Source: Pseudoduganella lurida (GTDB lineage: Bacteria; Pseudomonadota; Gammaproteobacteria; Burkholderiales; Burkholderiaceae_D). From it: DNA of 64,000 bases. A model generated the notes under the pieces. That model was not told the DNA's origin and ran no database searches. It was given only the letters and a program-made list of their open reading frames with translations. Position numbers and translations under genes: made by a program. Location of the stretch: contig NZ_VLLB01000003.1 of the NCBI RefSeq assembly GCF_007830455.1, positions 310,001-374,000 on the forward strand, written 5' to 3'. Each line of letters opens with the position of its first letter. The first letter of the stretch is position 1. Positions 47,618 to 56,242 of this stretch are shown here, one piece after another.

Positions 47618-48328
47618 ATGGCATTGCATTTCAACGTATCGAAGATCGCACGCGGGCTGCTGGCCTTGTTCTGCACCCTTGCTTGCACTCTGTCCTGCGC
47701 CGTGGCGTACGCCGAGCCGGTGCAGACGGTGCAGACGGTGGAGCAGGCCGACGCCGCGCTGCTGCAGGTGAAGGCGGCGCGGGCCGCCGTGGAAAGCGAG
47801 TTCGCGGACAGCGAGAAGGTCTGCTACGCGAAGTTCTTCGTCAATAACTGCCTGGACAAGGCCAAGGAACTGCGGCGCGTGCGCCTGGCGGAACTGCGCG
47901 CGACGGAAATCGACGCGAACTACTTCAAGCGCAAGAACGCCGTGGAAGTGCGCGACCGCGAGCTGGAGGAACGCGCCCAGCGTGACGCGGCAGAAGAAGC
48001 GGCCAACGCGAAGAACCCGCCGAAGCCGCGCCCGAACCCGGCCGACCGCGCCGCACCCGTGCCGCTCAGGAAGCTGCCGGCCCAGCGCGCCGCCGAACAC
48101 GAGGCGCGCGTGCAGAAGCAGGCCGCCGAGGATGCCGCCAAGGCCGGCGAGCGCGCGAAGAACGTCGAGGAAGCCAAGGCCCGCCAGGCCGAATCGCTGG
48201 AACGCCAGAAGCGCGTGGCGGAGAAGGCGGCCGAACGCGCCGCGCGCCAGGCCAGGCGCGCCGCCGATGCCGCCGCGAAGGAAGCGGCGGCGGCGGAGAA
48301 GGCCAAGCAGAAGGCGCTGCAAAAATAA
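47618..48328 (+). CDS. Exported coiled-coil protein, function unknown
   Basis: 236 aa. After a 32-residue signal-peptide-like N-terminus (LLALFCTLACTLSCAVAYA) come a helical region with two cysteines (SEKVCYAKFFVNNCLDKAKELRRVR), a Pro-rich break near 130-145, and a long Ala/Lys/Glu/Arg helix to the end, probably a charged coiled coil. It starts 13 bases after zapE and may be co-transcribed with it. Such proteins are common next to zapE in this group but have no assigned role. Confidence 0.65.
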   Translation: MALHFNVSKIARGLLALFCTLACTLSCAVAYAEPVQTVQTVEQADAALLQVKAARAAVESEFADSEKVCYAKFFVNNCLDKAKELRRVRLAELRATEIDANYFKRKNAVEVRDRELEERAQRDAAEEAANAKNPPKPRPNPADRAAPVPLRKLPAQRAAEHEARVQKQAAEDAAKAGERAKNVEEAKARQAESLERQKRVAEKAAERAARQARRAADAAAKEAAAAEKAKQKALQK

Positions 48329-48342
48329 CGCAGGCTTACGGA

Positions 48343-48391
48343 AGAGCCCGTGTCCAGGTTGGGGTCTGACCCCAACCTGGACACGGGCTCT
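48343..48391. repeat. Perfect 24-bp palindrome with one-base centre
   Basis: Arms at 48343-48366 and 48368-48391 pair without mismatch around a single T. The outer part reads AGAGCCCGTGTCC and the inner part GGTTGGGGTC, so both sub-motifs of the intergenic repeat family are present in one unit. It lies between the convergent coiled-coil and PP2C genes. No T tract adjoins it. Confidence 0.85.
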
Positions 48392-48396
48392 GCTGT

Positions 48397-49194
48397 TTAG
48401 ACGGCCTGGTCCAGTGCCTGCACCGTGAATGACGTGGCTTTCGCGGCCGGCGCAACTAACCGGATGATGGCCATCGTGCAGTTCTCCGCCTTCTCGCCGG
48501 CCCGCTCCTGCGCCTTGTCGATCAGCAGCCCGGCCGCCTCGCGCGGCGTACGGCGCGCCACGACGGCCGCCAGTTCCGAATCCGCAAACCAGGACCACAG
48601 CCCGTCGGTGCACAGCAGGAAGCCGTCGCCGGCCTGCAGGTTTTCGTGCGAATCGACCGCCACGAACGGTGCTTTCAGGCGGTTGCCCAGCACATTGTTT
48701 AGCAGCCGCGAGCTGCGGTGCCGGCGCGCCGAGTCGGGCGCCACGCCATCGACGGTGACCAGGTGATCGACATAGCCGGCATCGTCCGACCGGCCGGCAG
48801 CGGCGCCGTCCGCGAACCGGTACACGCGGCTGTCGCCCACGGTGGCCCAGACGGCCTGCCGGGCCGGCGTGAGCAGCAGCAGTGCCATCGTCGTCTGGTG
48901 GTCGCGGGCCAGCGGATCCATCAGCAGCACGTCATGGGTTTCCTGGGCGATGTCGCGCAGCAGCGTGGCCAGGCGGTCGATGCCGGTCGTGCCGCCGGGA
49001 CGGAAGCCGTCGAACAGCTGCCTGGCCGTGTGGAGCAGCTGGTCCGCCCCGGCCGCAGTGGCGCCGCCATCGGCAACGATCGCCAGCACGTAGCCGGGCG
49101 CGTTGGAAGCCGTGAACAGTGTCGCGCGGTCGTTCTGGCGCGGACGGCGACCGGCGTGCTGGCCAGTGCCCGCCTCGAGTTTGTATGCATTCAT
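48397..49194 (-). CDS. PP2C-type Ser/Thr protein phosphatase
   Basis: 265-aa single-domain phosphatase. Metal-binding motifs are recognisable though divergent: RQNDRATLF (for xNEDx), VADGGA (for DGHGG), VGDSRVYRF, LLCTDGLWSW and, near the end, AENCTMAI, where the usual Asp-Asn is Glu-Asn. It is cytoplasmic. No Ser/Thr kinase or FHA gene is adjacent, so the partner is elsewhere. The start at 49194 gives MNAYKLEAGTG; the frame stays open 19 codons upstream. Confidence 0.82.
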   Translation of the reverse strand: MNAYKLEAGTGQHAGRRPRQNDRATLFTASNAPGYVLAIVADGGATAAGADQLLHTARQLFDGFRPGGTTGIDRLATLLRDIAQETHDVLLMDPLARDHQTTMALLLLTPARQAVWATVGDSRVYRFADGAAAGRSDDAGYVDHLVTVDGVAPDSARRHRSSRLLNNVLGNRLKAPFVAVDSHENLQAGDGFLLCTDGLWSWFADSELAAVVARRTPREAAGLLIDKAQERAGEKAENCTMAIIRLVAPAAKATSFTVQALDQAV

Positions 49195-49347
49195 GGTGGC
49201 CGGGGATCCTTGCTGCTTTTTTCTATTGCTTACCTGGGTTAAACTATGCACCGGTTAGCAGTTTTGTTGCAAGCATAAATGTTGCACTGTGGATTGTTGC
49301 CAAGCAGAACTTCGGCAAATGCCCAACCCCACCCGGCAGCGAATCCC

Positions 49348-49548
49348 ATGAAGAACGAAGAAGAAATCCGGCGCCGCATCGTTGAACTGGATGTGGAGCA
49401 CCGCGACCTGGACGCCGTCATCGACATGCTCACGCTCGACGGCCACCACGACCAGCTCCAGCTGCGCCGTTTGAAGAAGCGCAAACTGCAACTGAAAGAC
49501 TACATCACGCTGCTGAAGATGCAGCTGGTGCCCGACGTACCGGCCTGA
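49348..49548 (+). CDS. YdcH/DUF465 family small protein
   Basis: 66-aa helical-hairpin protein: EEEIRRRIVELDVEHRDLDAVIDML and LQLRRLKKRKLQLKDYITLLKMQL form two amphipathic helices, the signature of DUF465 (YdcH-like). It is cytoplasmic with unknown function. It precedes the DinG-family helicase by 39 bases on the same strand. Confidence 0.82.
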   Translation: MKNEEEIRRRIVELDVEHRDLDAVIDMLTLDGHHDQLQLRRLKKRKLQLKDYITLLKMQLVPDVPA

Positions 49549-49587
49549 ACCGCCACCATCCGCGTTCCCACGCAGTAAAAGATCATC

Positions 49588-51612
49588 TTGAGCGACGACA
49601 TCCACACGCCCGCCGTCCCCGACGGCGAGGGCGATGCCCCCGCTAGCAATCCCGGCAAGCACGATGCCGAGGTCGAGCGGCTGTTCGGCACCGGCGGCCC
49701 GCTGGGCCCGGCCGTGGGCGGTTTTCGTCCCCGCAAGGCGCAGACCGAAATGGCCAAGGCCATCGCCCAGGCCATCACGGAGCAGAGCACGCTGATCGCC
49801 GAGGCCGGCACCGGCACGGGCAAGACGTTTGCCTACCTGGTGCCGGCGCTGATGTGGGGCGGCAAGACGATCGTCTCGACGGGCACCAAGAACCTGCAGG
49901 ACCAGCTGTACCTGCGCGACATCCCCACCGTGCGCGCCGCGCTCAAGGCCCCGGTCTCCGTGGCGCTGCTGAAAGGTCGCGGCAACTACCTGTGCCACTA
50001 CCACCTGGAGCGCACGCTGGCCAACGGCCGCATGACGTCGCGCGAGGATGTGGGCTACCTGCGCGAGATCTCGCGCTTCCTCAAAATGACGCAGTCCGGC
50101 GACAAGGCCGAACTGGCGCGCGTGCCGGAAAACGCGCCGGTCTGGAACCTGGTCACGTCCACGCGGGAAAACTGCGTGGGGCAGGACTGCCAGTACTACC
50201 AGGACTGCTTCGTGATGAAGGCGCGCCGCGAGGCGCAGCAGGCCGACGTGGTGGTCGTCAACCACCACCTGTTCTTTGCCGACGTGGCCCTGAAGGACAC
50301 GGGCGTGGCCGAACTGCTGCCGTCCGCGAACACCATCATCTTCGACGAGGCGCACCAGCTGCCCGATACCGCCACGCTGTTCTTTGGCGAGACGGTGTCC
50401 ACCAGCCAGGTGCTGGAGCTGTGCCGCGACGTGTTGGCCGAGGGCCTGGCGCATGCGCGCGATGGCGCCAACTGGGCCAGCGTCGTCACCGTGGTGGAGA
50501 AGGCCGCGCGCGACCTGCGCCTGACGTTCCCGCAGGACGTGGTGCGGCTGTCGCTGGCGCAGATCGCGCCGTCGTCGGACTTCTTCCCCGCGCTGGCCAA
50601 GCTGAAGGAAGAGCTGGACGGCATGCTGGAAGTGCTGGAAGGCCAGGCGCAGCGCGCCGAGACGATCGAGCAGTGCCGCCAGCGCGGCCTGGAGCTCGCG
50701 CAGAAATACAAGGACTGGCAAGTCGATCCGAAGGCCAAGGTGCCGCCCGGCCAGGAAGCCGTCTACTGGGTCGAGGCGTTCGCCAGCTCGCTGCAGCTGC
50801 ACAAGACGCCCCTGTCGATCGCGCAGATCTTCAACAACCAGCGCGAGGGTACGCCGCGCAGCTGGATTTTCACGTCCGCCACGCTGGCCGTCAAAAACGA
50901 CTTCAAGCACTTCTCGCACCAGCTGGGGCTGTACGACGAGCCGGCCATGTCCTGGCCGAGCCCGTTCAACTACCCGGACCAGGGCATCCTGTACGTGCCG
51001 CAGGGGTTGCCGGACCCGAATTCGATGGGCTACACGGATGCCGTGCTCGATGCGGCGCTGCCCGTGATCGAGGCCGCCGGCGGGCGCACCTTCCTGCTGT
51101 GCACCACGCTGCGCGCCGTGAAGCGGGCGGCCGAGCGCCTGCGCGACGAATTCGAGAAGCGCGGGCTGAAGTTCCCCCTGTTCGTGCAGGGCGACCGGGG
51201 CCGTACCGAGCTGCTGGACCAGTTCCGCAAGGCCGGCAACGGCGTGCTGATCGGCAGCCAGAGCTTCTGGGAAGGCGTGGACGTGCGCGGCGAGGCGCTC
51301 TCGCTCGTCATCATCGACAAGCTGCCGTTTGCGCCGCCGGACGATCCCGTGCTGGCCGCGCGCATCGAGGTGATGGAGAAGAAGGGCATGAACGGCTTCG
51401 TGCACCACACGCTGCCGGAAGCCATCATCAACCTGAAGCAGGGCGCCGGCCGCCTGATCCGCGACGAAGCGGACCGCGGCGTGCTGATGCTGTGCGACCC
51501 GCGGGTGATTTCGAAACCATACGGCCGCCGCATCTGGCAAAGCCTGCCGCCCTTCAAGCGTACCCGGGAACAGGCCGACGTGATCGCGTTTTTCCAGCCG
51601 CCGGCAGCCTGA
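49588..51612 (+). CDS. DinG/YoaA-family ATP-dependent DNA helicase
   Basis: 674-aa superfamily-2 iron-sulfur helicase. Walker A is EAGTGTGKTFAYLVPAL (about residues 72-88). The [4Fe-4S] cysteines are NYLCHYH and CVGQDCQYYQDC, the DEAH box is IIFDEAHQLPD, and motif VI is at QGAGRLIRDEADRG. Such enzymes unwind forked or R-loop DNA during replication stress; YoaA is the closer of the two E. coli relatives by length. It begins with TTG; the next in-frame ATG is well inside conserved sequence. Confidence 0.9.
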   Translation: MSDDIHTPAVPDGEGDAPASNPGKHDAEVERLFGTGGPLGPAVGGFRPRKAQTEMAKAIAQAITEQSTLIAEAGTGTGKTFAYLVPALMWGGKTIVSTGTKNLQDQLYLRDIPTVRAALKAPVSVALLKGRGNYLCHYHLERTLANGRMTSREDVGYLREISRFLKMTQSGDKAELARVPENAPVWNLVTSTRENCVGQDCQYYQDCFVMKARREAQQADVVVVNHHLFFADVALKDTGVAELLPSANTIIFDEAHQLPDTATLFFGETVSTSQVLELCRDVLAEGLAHARDGANWASVVTVVEKAARDLRLTFPQDVVRLSLAQIAPSSDFFPALAKLKEELDGMLEVLEGQAQRAETIEQCRQRGLELAQKYKDWQVDPKAKVPPGQEAVYWVEAFASSLQLHKTPLSIAQIFNNQREGTPRSWIFTSATLAVKNDFKHFSHQLGLYDEPAMSWPSPFNYPDQGILYVPQGLPDPNSMGYTDAVLDAALPVIEAAGGRTFLLCTTLRAVKRAAERLRDEFEKRGLKFPLFVQGDRGRTELLDQFRKAGNGVLIGSQSFWEGVDVRGEALSLVIIDKLPFAPPDDPVLAARIEVMEKKGMNGFVHHTLPEAIINLKQGAGRLIRDEADRGVLMLCDPRVISKPYGRRIWQSLPPFKRTREQADVIAFFQPPAA

Positions 51613-51697
51613 TTTTCCCGCCCCGTGGCGGATGACTGCGTAGTCGTTTGACTGCGCAGTACGCGTTTGCGCTGGCGCAAAGTCAGCCTTGACCAGC

Positions 51698-51727
51698 TTG
51701 TTACAGTGGGTCAGCGTCCGTTATAAA
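51698..51727 (+). promoter_or_regulatory. Candidate promoter of the TIR-ATPase module
   Basis: TTGTTA at 51698-51703 and TATAAA at 51722-51727 with an 18-base spacer, about 35 bases before the TIR-like gene. It suggests the module is transcribed independently of the helicase. A hairpin GCGTTTGCGCTGGCGCAAAG lies upstream. Confidence 0.45.
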
Positions 51728-51761
51728 AAATACCATCGGGGGAGACACGGGAGGGGATGAA

Positions 51762-52364
51762 ATGACGATCCGCTACGGCTGTTTCTTCAGCTACGCCCAT
51801 GGCCAGCACGCCTTCATGAGCAAGTTCAAGAACGACTTGGTCGACGCGCTGCGCTGCTACCTCGAACCGCACCTGGACACGGAGAAGGAACTGTTCGTCG
51901 ACAGCGAGCAGCTGGGTGGAGGAGACGACCTGGACCAGAAGATTGCGCATGCAATGTGCGAGAGCGTCTGCATGATCATGATCTACACGCCGAAGTACGA
52001 AGCGCATGCCTACACGCGGCGCGAATTCGCCGCGATGCAGCTGATCGAGGCCGAGCGCCGCACCTGGTATCCGCTGCCGAGCCATTTGATCATCCCCGTC
52101 ATCATGACGCGCCATCCGGTCAGCCTGCCGCCGCAGGTGAGCGAGGGCTTCTATGTCGATTTTTCCCGCTACACGCTGGCCACCGGCGACCTGAAGACCA
52201 ACCCGGACTACCTGCCGGACATCGAGAAGATCGTGCAGCGCATCGTGGCGCATTACCACTTCCTGAAGTACAGCATCCCGCCCGGGCACGACTGCAGCCG
52301 CTTCGTGCTGCCGCCGCTGCCGCCCGAATGGCGGCCCGTGCCGCCGCCGCATTTTCCCCGCTAG
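51762..52364 (+). CDS. TIR-like domain protein, first gene of a TIR / ATPase-TPR module
   Basis: 200 aa. Residues 5-140 have a TIR-like fold pattern: strand A YGCFFSYAHG, a helix FKNDLVDALRCYL, KELFVDSEQL, the strand CMIMIYTPKYEAHAYTRREF and PVIMTRHPV. In catalytic bacterial TIRs the Glu at the position of RREF (Glu88 here) acts in NAD cleavage. A short helical region and a Pro-rich tail (PPLPPEWRPVPPPHFPR) complete the protein. There is no signal peptide. It resembles the TIR-like FxsC group that associates with ATPase-TPR proteins. The companion gene starts 49 bases downstream. Confidence 0.75.
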   Translation: MTIRYGCFFSYAHGQHAFMSKFKNDLVDALRCYLEPHLDTEKELFVDSEQLGGGDDLDQKIAHAMCESVCMIMIYTPKYEAHAYTRREFAAMQLIEAERRTWYPLPSHLIIPVIMTRHPVSLPPQVSEGFYVDFSRYTLATGDLKTNPDYLPDIEKIVQRIVAHYHFLKYSIPPGHDCSRFVLPPLPPEWRPVPPPHFPR

Positions 52365-52413
52365 GCCGGTCATTCCCGCCCCGGTCCGCCCGACTCTTCG
52401 CAAAGGAACGCCA

Positions 52414-54228
52414 ATGGAACCGCATCGACTGTCCCTGCCGCCGCTCGACGAACCGGGCGAAGTCGCCACCTTCTATTCCCACAAGGGCGGGGCAGGGCGC
52501 ACGATGGCGCTGGCGAACCTGGCCGTGATGCTGGCGCGCCGCCACAATGCGACCGTGCCCACGCTGATGATCGACTGGGACATGGAAGCGCCAGGGCTGC
52601 ACCACTACTTCAAGGTGCAGCCCGATGGGCCGGGCGTGCTGGAACTGTTCGAGGCCTGCCGCGACCAGCTGCTGCGGCGCAGCCGCCACGCGGCGGAAAG
52701 CTGTGCGGACGAAGGGGAGCGCGATACCGCGCTGGCGCAGGCGGTGCTCGATGCGGTGGGCTGGGAACAGTACGTCACGCGCGCCGACCTGGGTCGCCCC
52801 CTGTACCTGATGCGCGCCGGCCGGCAGGATGGCAGCTATGCCGAACGCCTCGCCCGGCTGGACTGGGAGGCGCTGTTCGATGCCTGTCCGGCGCTGTTCC
52901 GCGTCTTTGCCGAAAACCTGGCGCGGCGCTTCCGGCACGTGCTGGTCGATGCGCGTGCCGGGCGTACCGAAACGGCCGGCATCTGCACCACGCTGCTGCC
53001 GACCCGGCTGGTGCTGGTGTTCACGCCGAACCACCAGCACCTGGAGGGGCTCGAAGCGCTCGTGCAGCGCACCACCACCTGGCGCCGCAGCCACGAGGAG
53101 GAACAGCGCCCGCTGCTGATCTACCCGCTGCCGTCGCGCATCGAGATGAACGATTCGGCGCAGCGCGCGCTGTGGCGGCGCGGCGACCCGGAACGCCGCA
53201 TCCCCGGCTACCAGCCCCTGTTCGAGCGCGCGCTGGGCGAAGCCTATGGGCTGTCCCGCGTGTCGCTGGAGAGCTATTTCAACGAAGTGCAGCTGCAGCA
53301 GTCGCGCAGCCTGGCCTGCGGCGAGGCGCTGCCCGTCAACGGCGAGCTCGATGACGACCGCTTCTCCGTCACGCGCACCTTCGAAGCGTTCCTCGGCTGG
53401 TTCCTGGGCGGCCACCGGCCCTGGCAGTCGCGGGACGAGATTCCGCTGCTCGATGCCGTGGCGGCCGGGCGGGCCGCGATGGAACGGGGCGGCGGACGTG
53501 GCGTGTCGCTGCCGCTGGCGCGCGACCTGGCGCGGCTTGGCCAGCTGTACCGCCGCGAGGGCAGGCTGGAGCAGGCCGCCGCCTGCCTCGAGGAAGGCCT
53601 GTCCTTGCACGTGCTGATCCTGGGCGACGACCATGCCGACACGCTGGACAGCAAGGCCGAACTGGCCGACCTGCTGTTCGAGCAGGAAAAGTACCACGAG
53701 GCGCACTTCCTGCAGGAAGCGGTGCTGGAAGCGCGCGAACGCATGTTCGGCGCCGGTGCACCGCCCACGCTGGAGGCGTCCACCGCGCTGGCCGCCACGC
53801 TGGCGCAGCTGGGCCAGTTCCCGGAGGCGCTGGCGCTGCAGGATGCCGTGATCGATGCCTACAGTCGCCAGCTGGGCGGCGAGCACCTGGCAACGGTGGA
53901 GAGCCTGGCGATCCGCGCCGATATCCTGAGCCTGGCCGAACGGATCGAACCGGCGGCCGAACTGCTCGAGCAGGTGCTGGCGCTGCGCACCCGCCTGCTG
54001 GGCCCGGAGCATGTGGACACCGTGCGCACCCGCAAGGTGCTGGCCCATGCAAAGGCCCGGCTGCGCCAGCCCGAGCCCCCCGCGGTGCGGGATGTGCATG
54101 GCCGCGAGCACCGCATGGTGGGCATCGACCAGCCGCGTGCCGGCTATCCCGCCGCGCAGGCGCACCGGGCGGCGCGGGGCGAGGCGCCGGCGGGCGAACT
54201 GTCGGTGCCACGCAGCGTGGTGCGCTGA
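52414..54228 (+). CDS. KGGxGRT ParA-like ATPase fused to TPR repeats
   Basis: 604 aa. An N-terminal SIMIBI ATPase has the deviant Walker A KGGAGRT at residues 24-30, the switch LMIDWDMEAPGL (52-62) and the Walker-B-like VLVDARAG with Asp179. A middle region (about 220-350) contains a conserved SRVSLESYFNEVQLQQSRSLA segment. From about 365 to 565 come 42-residue tetratricopeptide units of the kinesin-light-chain type (RLEQAAACLEEGLSLHVLILG, HVDTVRTRKVLAHA). It is cytoplasmic. With the TIR-like gene it resembles parts of FxsC/FxsT-type and other NTP-dependent conflict systems; a role in defence or signalling is inference. Confidence 0.8.
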   Translation: MEPHRLSLPPLDEPGEVATFYSHKGGAGRTMALANLAVMLARRHNATVPTLMIDWDMEAPGLHHYFKVQPDGPGVLELFEACRDQLLRRSRHAAESCADEGERDTALAQAVLDAVGWEQYVTRADLGRPLYLMRAGRQDGSYAERLARLDWEALFDACPALFRVFAENLARRFRHVLVDARAGRTETAGICTTLLPTRLVLVFTPNHQHLEGLEALVQRTTTWRRSHEEEQRPLLIYPLPSRIEMNDSAQRALWRRGDPERRIPGYQPLFERALGEAYGLSRVSLESYFNEVQLQQSRSLACGEALPVNGELDDDRFSVTRTFEAFLGWFLGGHRPWQSRDEIPLLDAVAAGRAAMERGGGRGVSLPLARDLARLGQLYRREGRLEQAAACLEEGLSLHVLILGDDHADTLDSKAELADLLFEQEKYHEAHFLQEAVLEARERMFGAGAPPTLEASTALAATLAQLGQFPEALALQDAVIDAYSRQLGGEHLATVESLAIRADILSLAERIEPAAELLEQVLALRTRLLGPEHVDTVRTRKVLAHAKARLRQPEPPAVRDVHGREHRMVGIDQPRAGYPAAQAHRAARGEAPAGELSVPRSVVR

Positions 54229-54299
54229 TCGCGCCACACTTTCCGCCATCCGGCCCGCCGGATGCGCTGGCGAAGCGTTGCTTCAGGTAAAATTCTCGT

Positions 54300-55037
54300 A
54301 TGAGAATCCTGATCAGCAACGACGATGGCTACCTGGCACCGGGAATCGGTGCGCTGGCCGAAGCGCTGGCCCCCATCGCCGAGATCGTCGTGGTGGCGCC
54401 CGACAGCAACCGCTCCGGCGCCTCGAATTCGCTGTCGCTGGACCGGCCCCTGTCCGTGCAGCAGGCAGCGAATGGTTTCTATTTTGTCAATGGCACGCCG
54501 ACCGACTGCGTGCACATCGCGCTGACCGGCATGCTGGTCGAGCGGCCCGACCTGATCGTCTCCGGCATCAACAACGGCCCGAACATGGGCGACGACACAC
54601 TGTATTCCGGCACCGTCGCGGCCGCGACCGAAGGCTACCTGTTCGGCATCCCCGCCATCGCGTTTTCCCAGGGCGAGTGGGGCTGGGCGCACATCGCGGA
54701 CGCGGCGAAGGCGGCGCGCGACATCGTGCAGCGCTATGCCGACGCGATCGCCAGTCCCTACCTGCTGAACGTGAACATCCCGAACCGGCCCTATGAAGAA
54801 CTGGGACCGCCGCTGGCCACCCGCCTGGGCCGCCGCCACCAGGCCGAGCCCGTGATCAAGTCGCACGACCCGCGCGGCCGGGAAATTTTCTGGATCGGCC
54901 CGCCGGGTGCCTGCAAGGATGCGGGCGAGGGCACCGATTTCCATGCCGTGGCGGCCGGCCGCATCTCGATCACGCCGCTGCAGGTCGATCTCACCCACAA
55001 AACCCAGCTCGCGCAGCTGGCAAAGGCCCTCGGATGA
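54300..55037 (+). CDS. surE: 5'/3'-nucleotidase SurE
   Basis: 245-aa acid phosphatase acting on nucleoside monophosphates, a stationary-phase survival factor. The metal site is [14 protein letters not shown] (Asp8, Asp9), [13 protein letters not shown] and [20 protein letters not shown]. It is the first gene of surE-pcm-nlpD-rpoS. The stop overlaps the pcm start (ATGA). Confidence 0.96.
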   Translation: MRILISNDDGYLAPGIGALAEALAPIAEIVVVAPDSNRSGASNSLSLDRPLSVQQAANGFYFVNGTPTDCVHIALTGMLVERPDLIVSGINNGPNMGDDTLYSGTVAAATEGYLFGIPAIAFSQGEWGWAHIADAAKAARDIVQRYADAIASPYLLNVNIPNRPYEELGPPLATRLGRRHQAEPVIKSHDPRGREIFWIGPPGACKDAGEGTDFHAVAAGRISITPLQVDLTHKTQLAQLAKALG

Positions 55038-56011
55038 CCGACAAGCCCCGTACTTTCCCGCTGCCCCTGTCGTCGGTGACGGACAAGGGGCAGAAGAAGC
55101 CCGGCATCGCCGGCCCGGTCGCCACGCCGCAGACGGCCACCCGCAACGCCGCCCACCATCTGGCCAAGCCGGTGCAGACGTCGCATGCGAGCCCTCCGGC
55201 CTATCCATCGCACCTGTCGCTGCCAGCCCATGGAACGGGGCCCGGTCCGGCGAAGCCGATCGCCGCCTACCAGGGCGGGAGCATGGCAACGGTGGCCGGC
55301 ACGCCGGCCGTCAAGGGGGCTTCGGCCCGGCCGCTGTCCTTCGAGCCGTCCCACCCCGGCATGGCGCGCCGCTATGCGCAGGTGCCCGACTCGGTACGCC
55401 GCGCGATGGTGGCGCGCGTGGCGAAGCAGGGCGTGCACGACCAGGCCGTACTGGCCGCGCTGGGCGCCGTGCCGCGCCATATGTTCATGGACGAAGGGCT
55501 GGCGGCGCAGGCCTATGTGGACGCCTCCCTGCCGATCGGCCACCAGCAGACCATCTCGCAGCCCTACATCGTGGCCCGCATGCTGGAAGTGCTGCGCCAC
55601 GGCGGGGAACTGAAGAAAGTGCTGGAAATCGGCACCGGCTGCGGCTACCAGGCGGCTGTTCTTTCATGTATTTCGCAGGACGTGTATTCCATCGAGCGCA
55701 TCAAGCCGTTACATGAGCTGGCGAAGGCCAACCTGCGGCCCCTGCGGATAGCGAATCTGCGTCTGCATTACGGAGATGGTATGCTTGGGCTGCCCCAGGC
55801 AGCGCCGTTCGACGGCATCATCCTCGCGGCCGCGGGACTGGAAGTACCGCAGGCGCTGCTGGATCAGCTGACCATTGGCGGACGGCTGGTGGCTCCCGTT
55901 GGCGAGCGCACCCAGCATCTCGAACTCGTCACCCGCGTGACGAGGAACGAATGGGTGCGCCAGACGCTGGAAGACTGCCACTTCGTGCCGCTGCGCGCAG
56001 GTACCATTTGA
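55034..56011 (+). CDS. pcm: Protein-L-isoaspartate O-methyltransferase with N-terminal extension
   Basis: 325-aa SAM-dependent repair enzyme methylating isoaspartyl residues. The catalytic domain occupies about residues 110-320 with [16 protein letters not shown] (SAM motif I), [21 protein letters not shown] and the C-terminal motif [13 protein letters not shown]. The first roughly 105 residues are Pro/Ala/Ser-rich and probably disordered, while typical enzymes are about 210 aa. It overlaps surE by four bases. The stop codon lies inside the first unit of a 13-bp tandem repeat. Confidence 0.93.
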   Translation: MTDKPRTFPLPLSSVTDKGQKKPGIAGPVATPQTATRNAAHHLAKPVQTSHASPPAYPSHLSLPAHGTGPGPAKPIAAYQGGSMATVAGTPAVKGASARPLSFEPSHPGMARRYAQVPDSVRRAMVARVAKQGVHDQAVLAALGAVPRHMFMDEGLAAQAYVDASLPIGHQQTISQPYIVARMLEVLRHGGELKKVLEIGTGCGYQAAVLSCISQDVYSIERIKPLHELAKANLRPLRIANLRLHYGDGMLGLPQAAPFDGIILAAAGLEVPQALLDQLTIGGRLVAPVGERTQHLELVTRVTRNEWVRQTLEDCHFVPLRAGTI

Positions 56012-56090
56012 AGGTACCGTTCGAAGGTACCGTTTGAATGCACCGCTTAAAACGACCGTTTGGACGTACTTTGTAAAAGTGCCGCAATGA
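56000..56090. repeat. 13-bp tandem repeat, seven decaying units, at the end of pcm
   Basis: Unit consensus GGTACCGTTTGAA. Units 1-3 (56000-56038) differ by one base each from the consensus or less; units 4-7 (56039-56090) drift progressively. The pcm stop TGA is in unit 1. Degenerate GGTACCGT-like and AGTGCCG-like pieces continue to about 56160. Confidence 0.8.
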
Positions 56091-56242
56091 CGGGTGCTGT
56101 CCTGCCGGTGCCGCCTTGCGGTACCGTGTTGGACAGTGCCGTATTCCATAGTGCCGCCATGGCCGTAACCCGGTCATGGCGCCGCGATGACCCGCCGGGC
56201 GAAGGATGCCACGGCAGGCGTAGAGATCGAGATCGAAACCAG

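Noticed and set aside
49255-51540. 761-codon open frame on the minus strand opposite the DinG-family helicase
   Set aside because: It is a GC-rich shadow frame; its protein is His/Arg/Val-rich without motifs, whereas the plus strand has all helicase motifs.
51613-54299. A complete FxSxx-COOH type system around the TIR-like gene
   Set aside because: No small peptide ending in FxSxx and no radical SAM gene is present in the gaps or neighbours; only the TIR-like and ATPase-TPR parts are seen.
56000-56090. CRISPR-like array at the 13-bp repeat
   Set aside because: Units are contiguous with no spacers and no cas gene is present; it is a plain tandem repeat.
56060-56242. N-terminal extension of NlpD
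   Set aside because: It would run through the tandem repeat and destroy the lipoprotein signal peptide that starts at 56243 or 56249.
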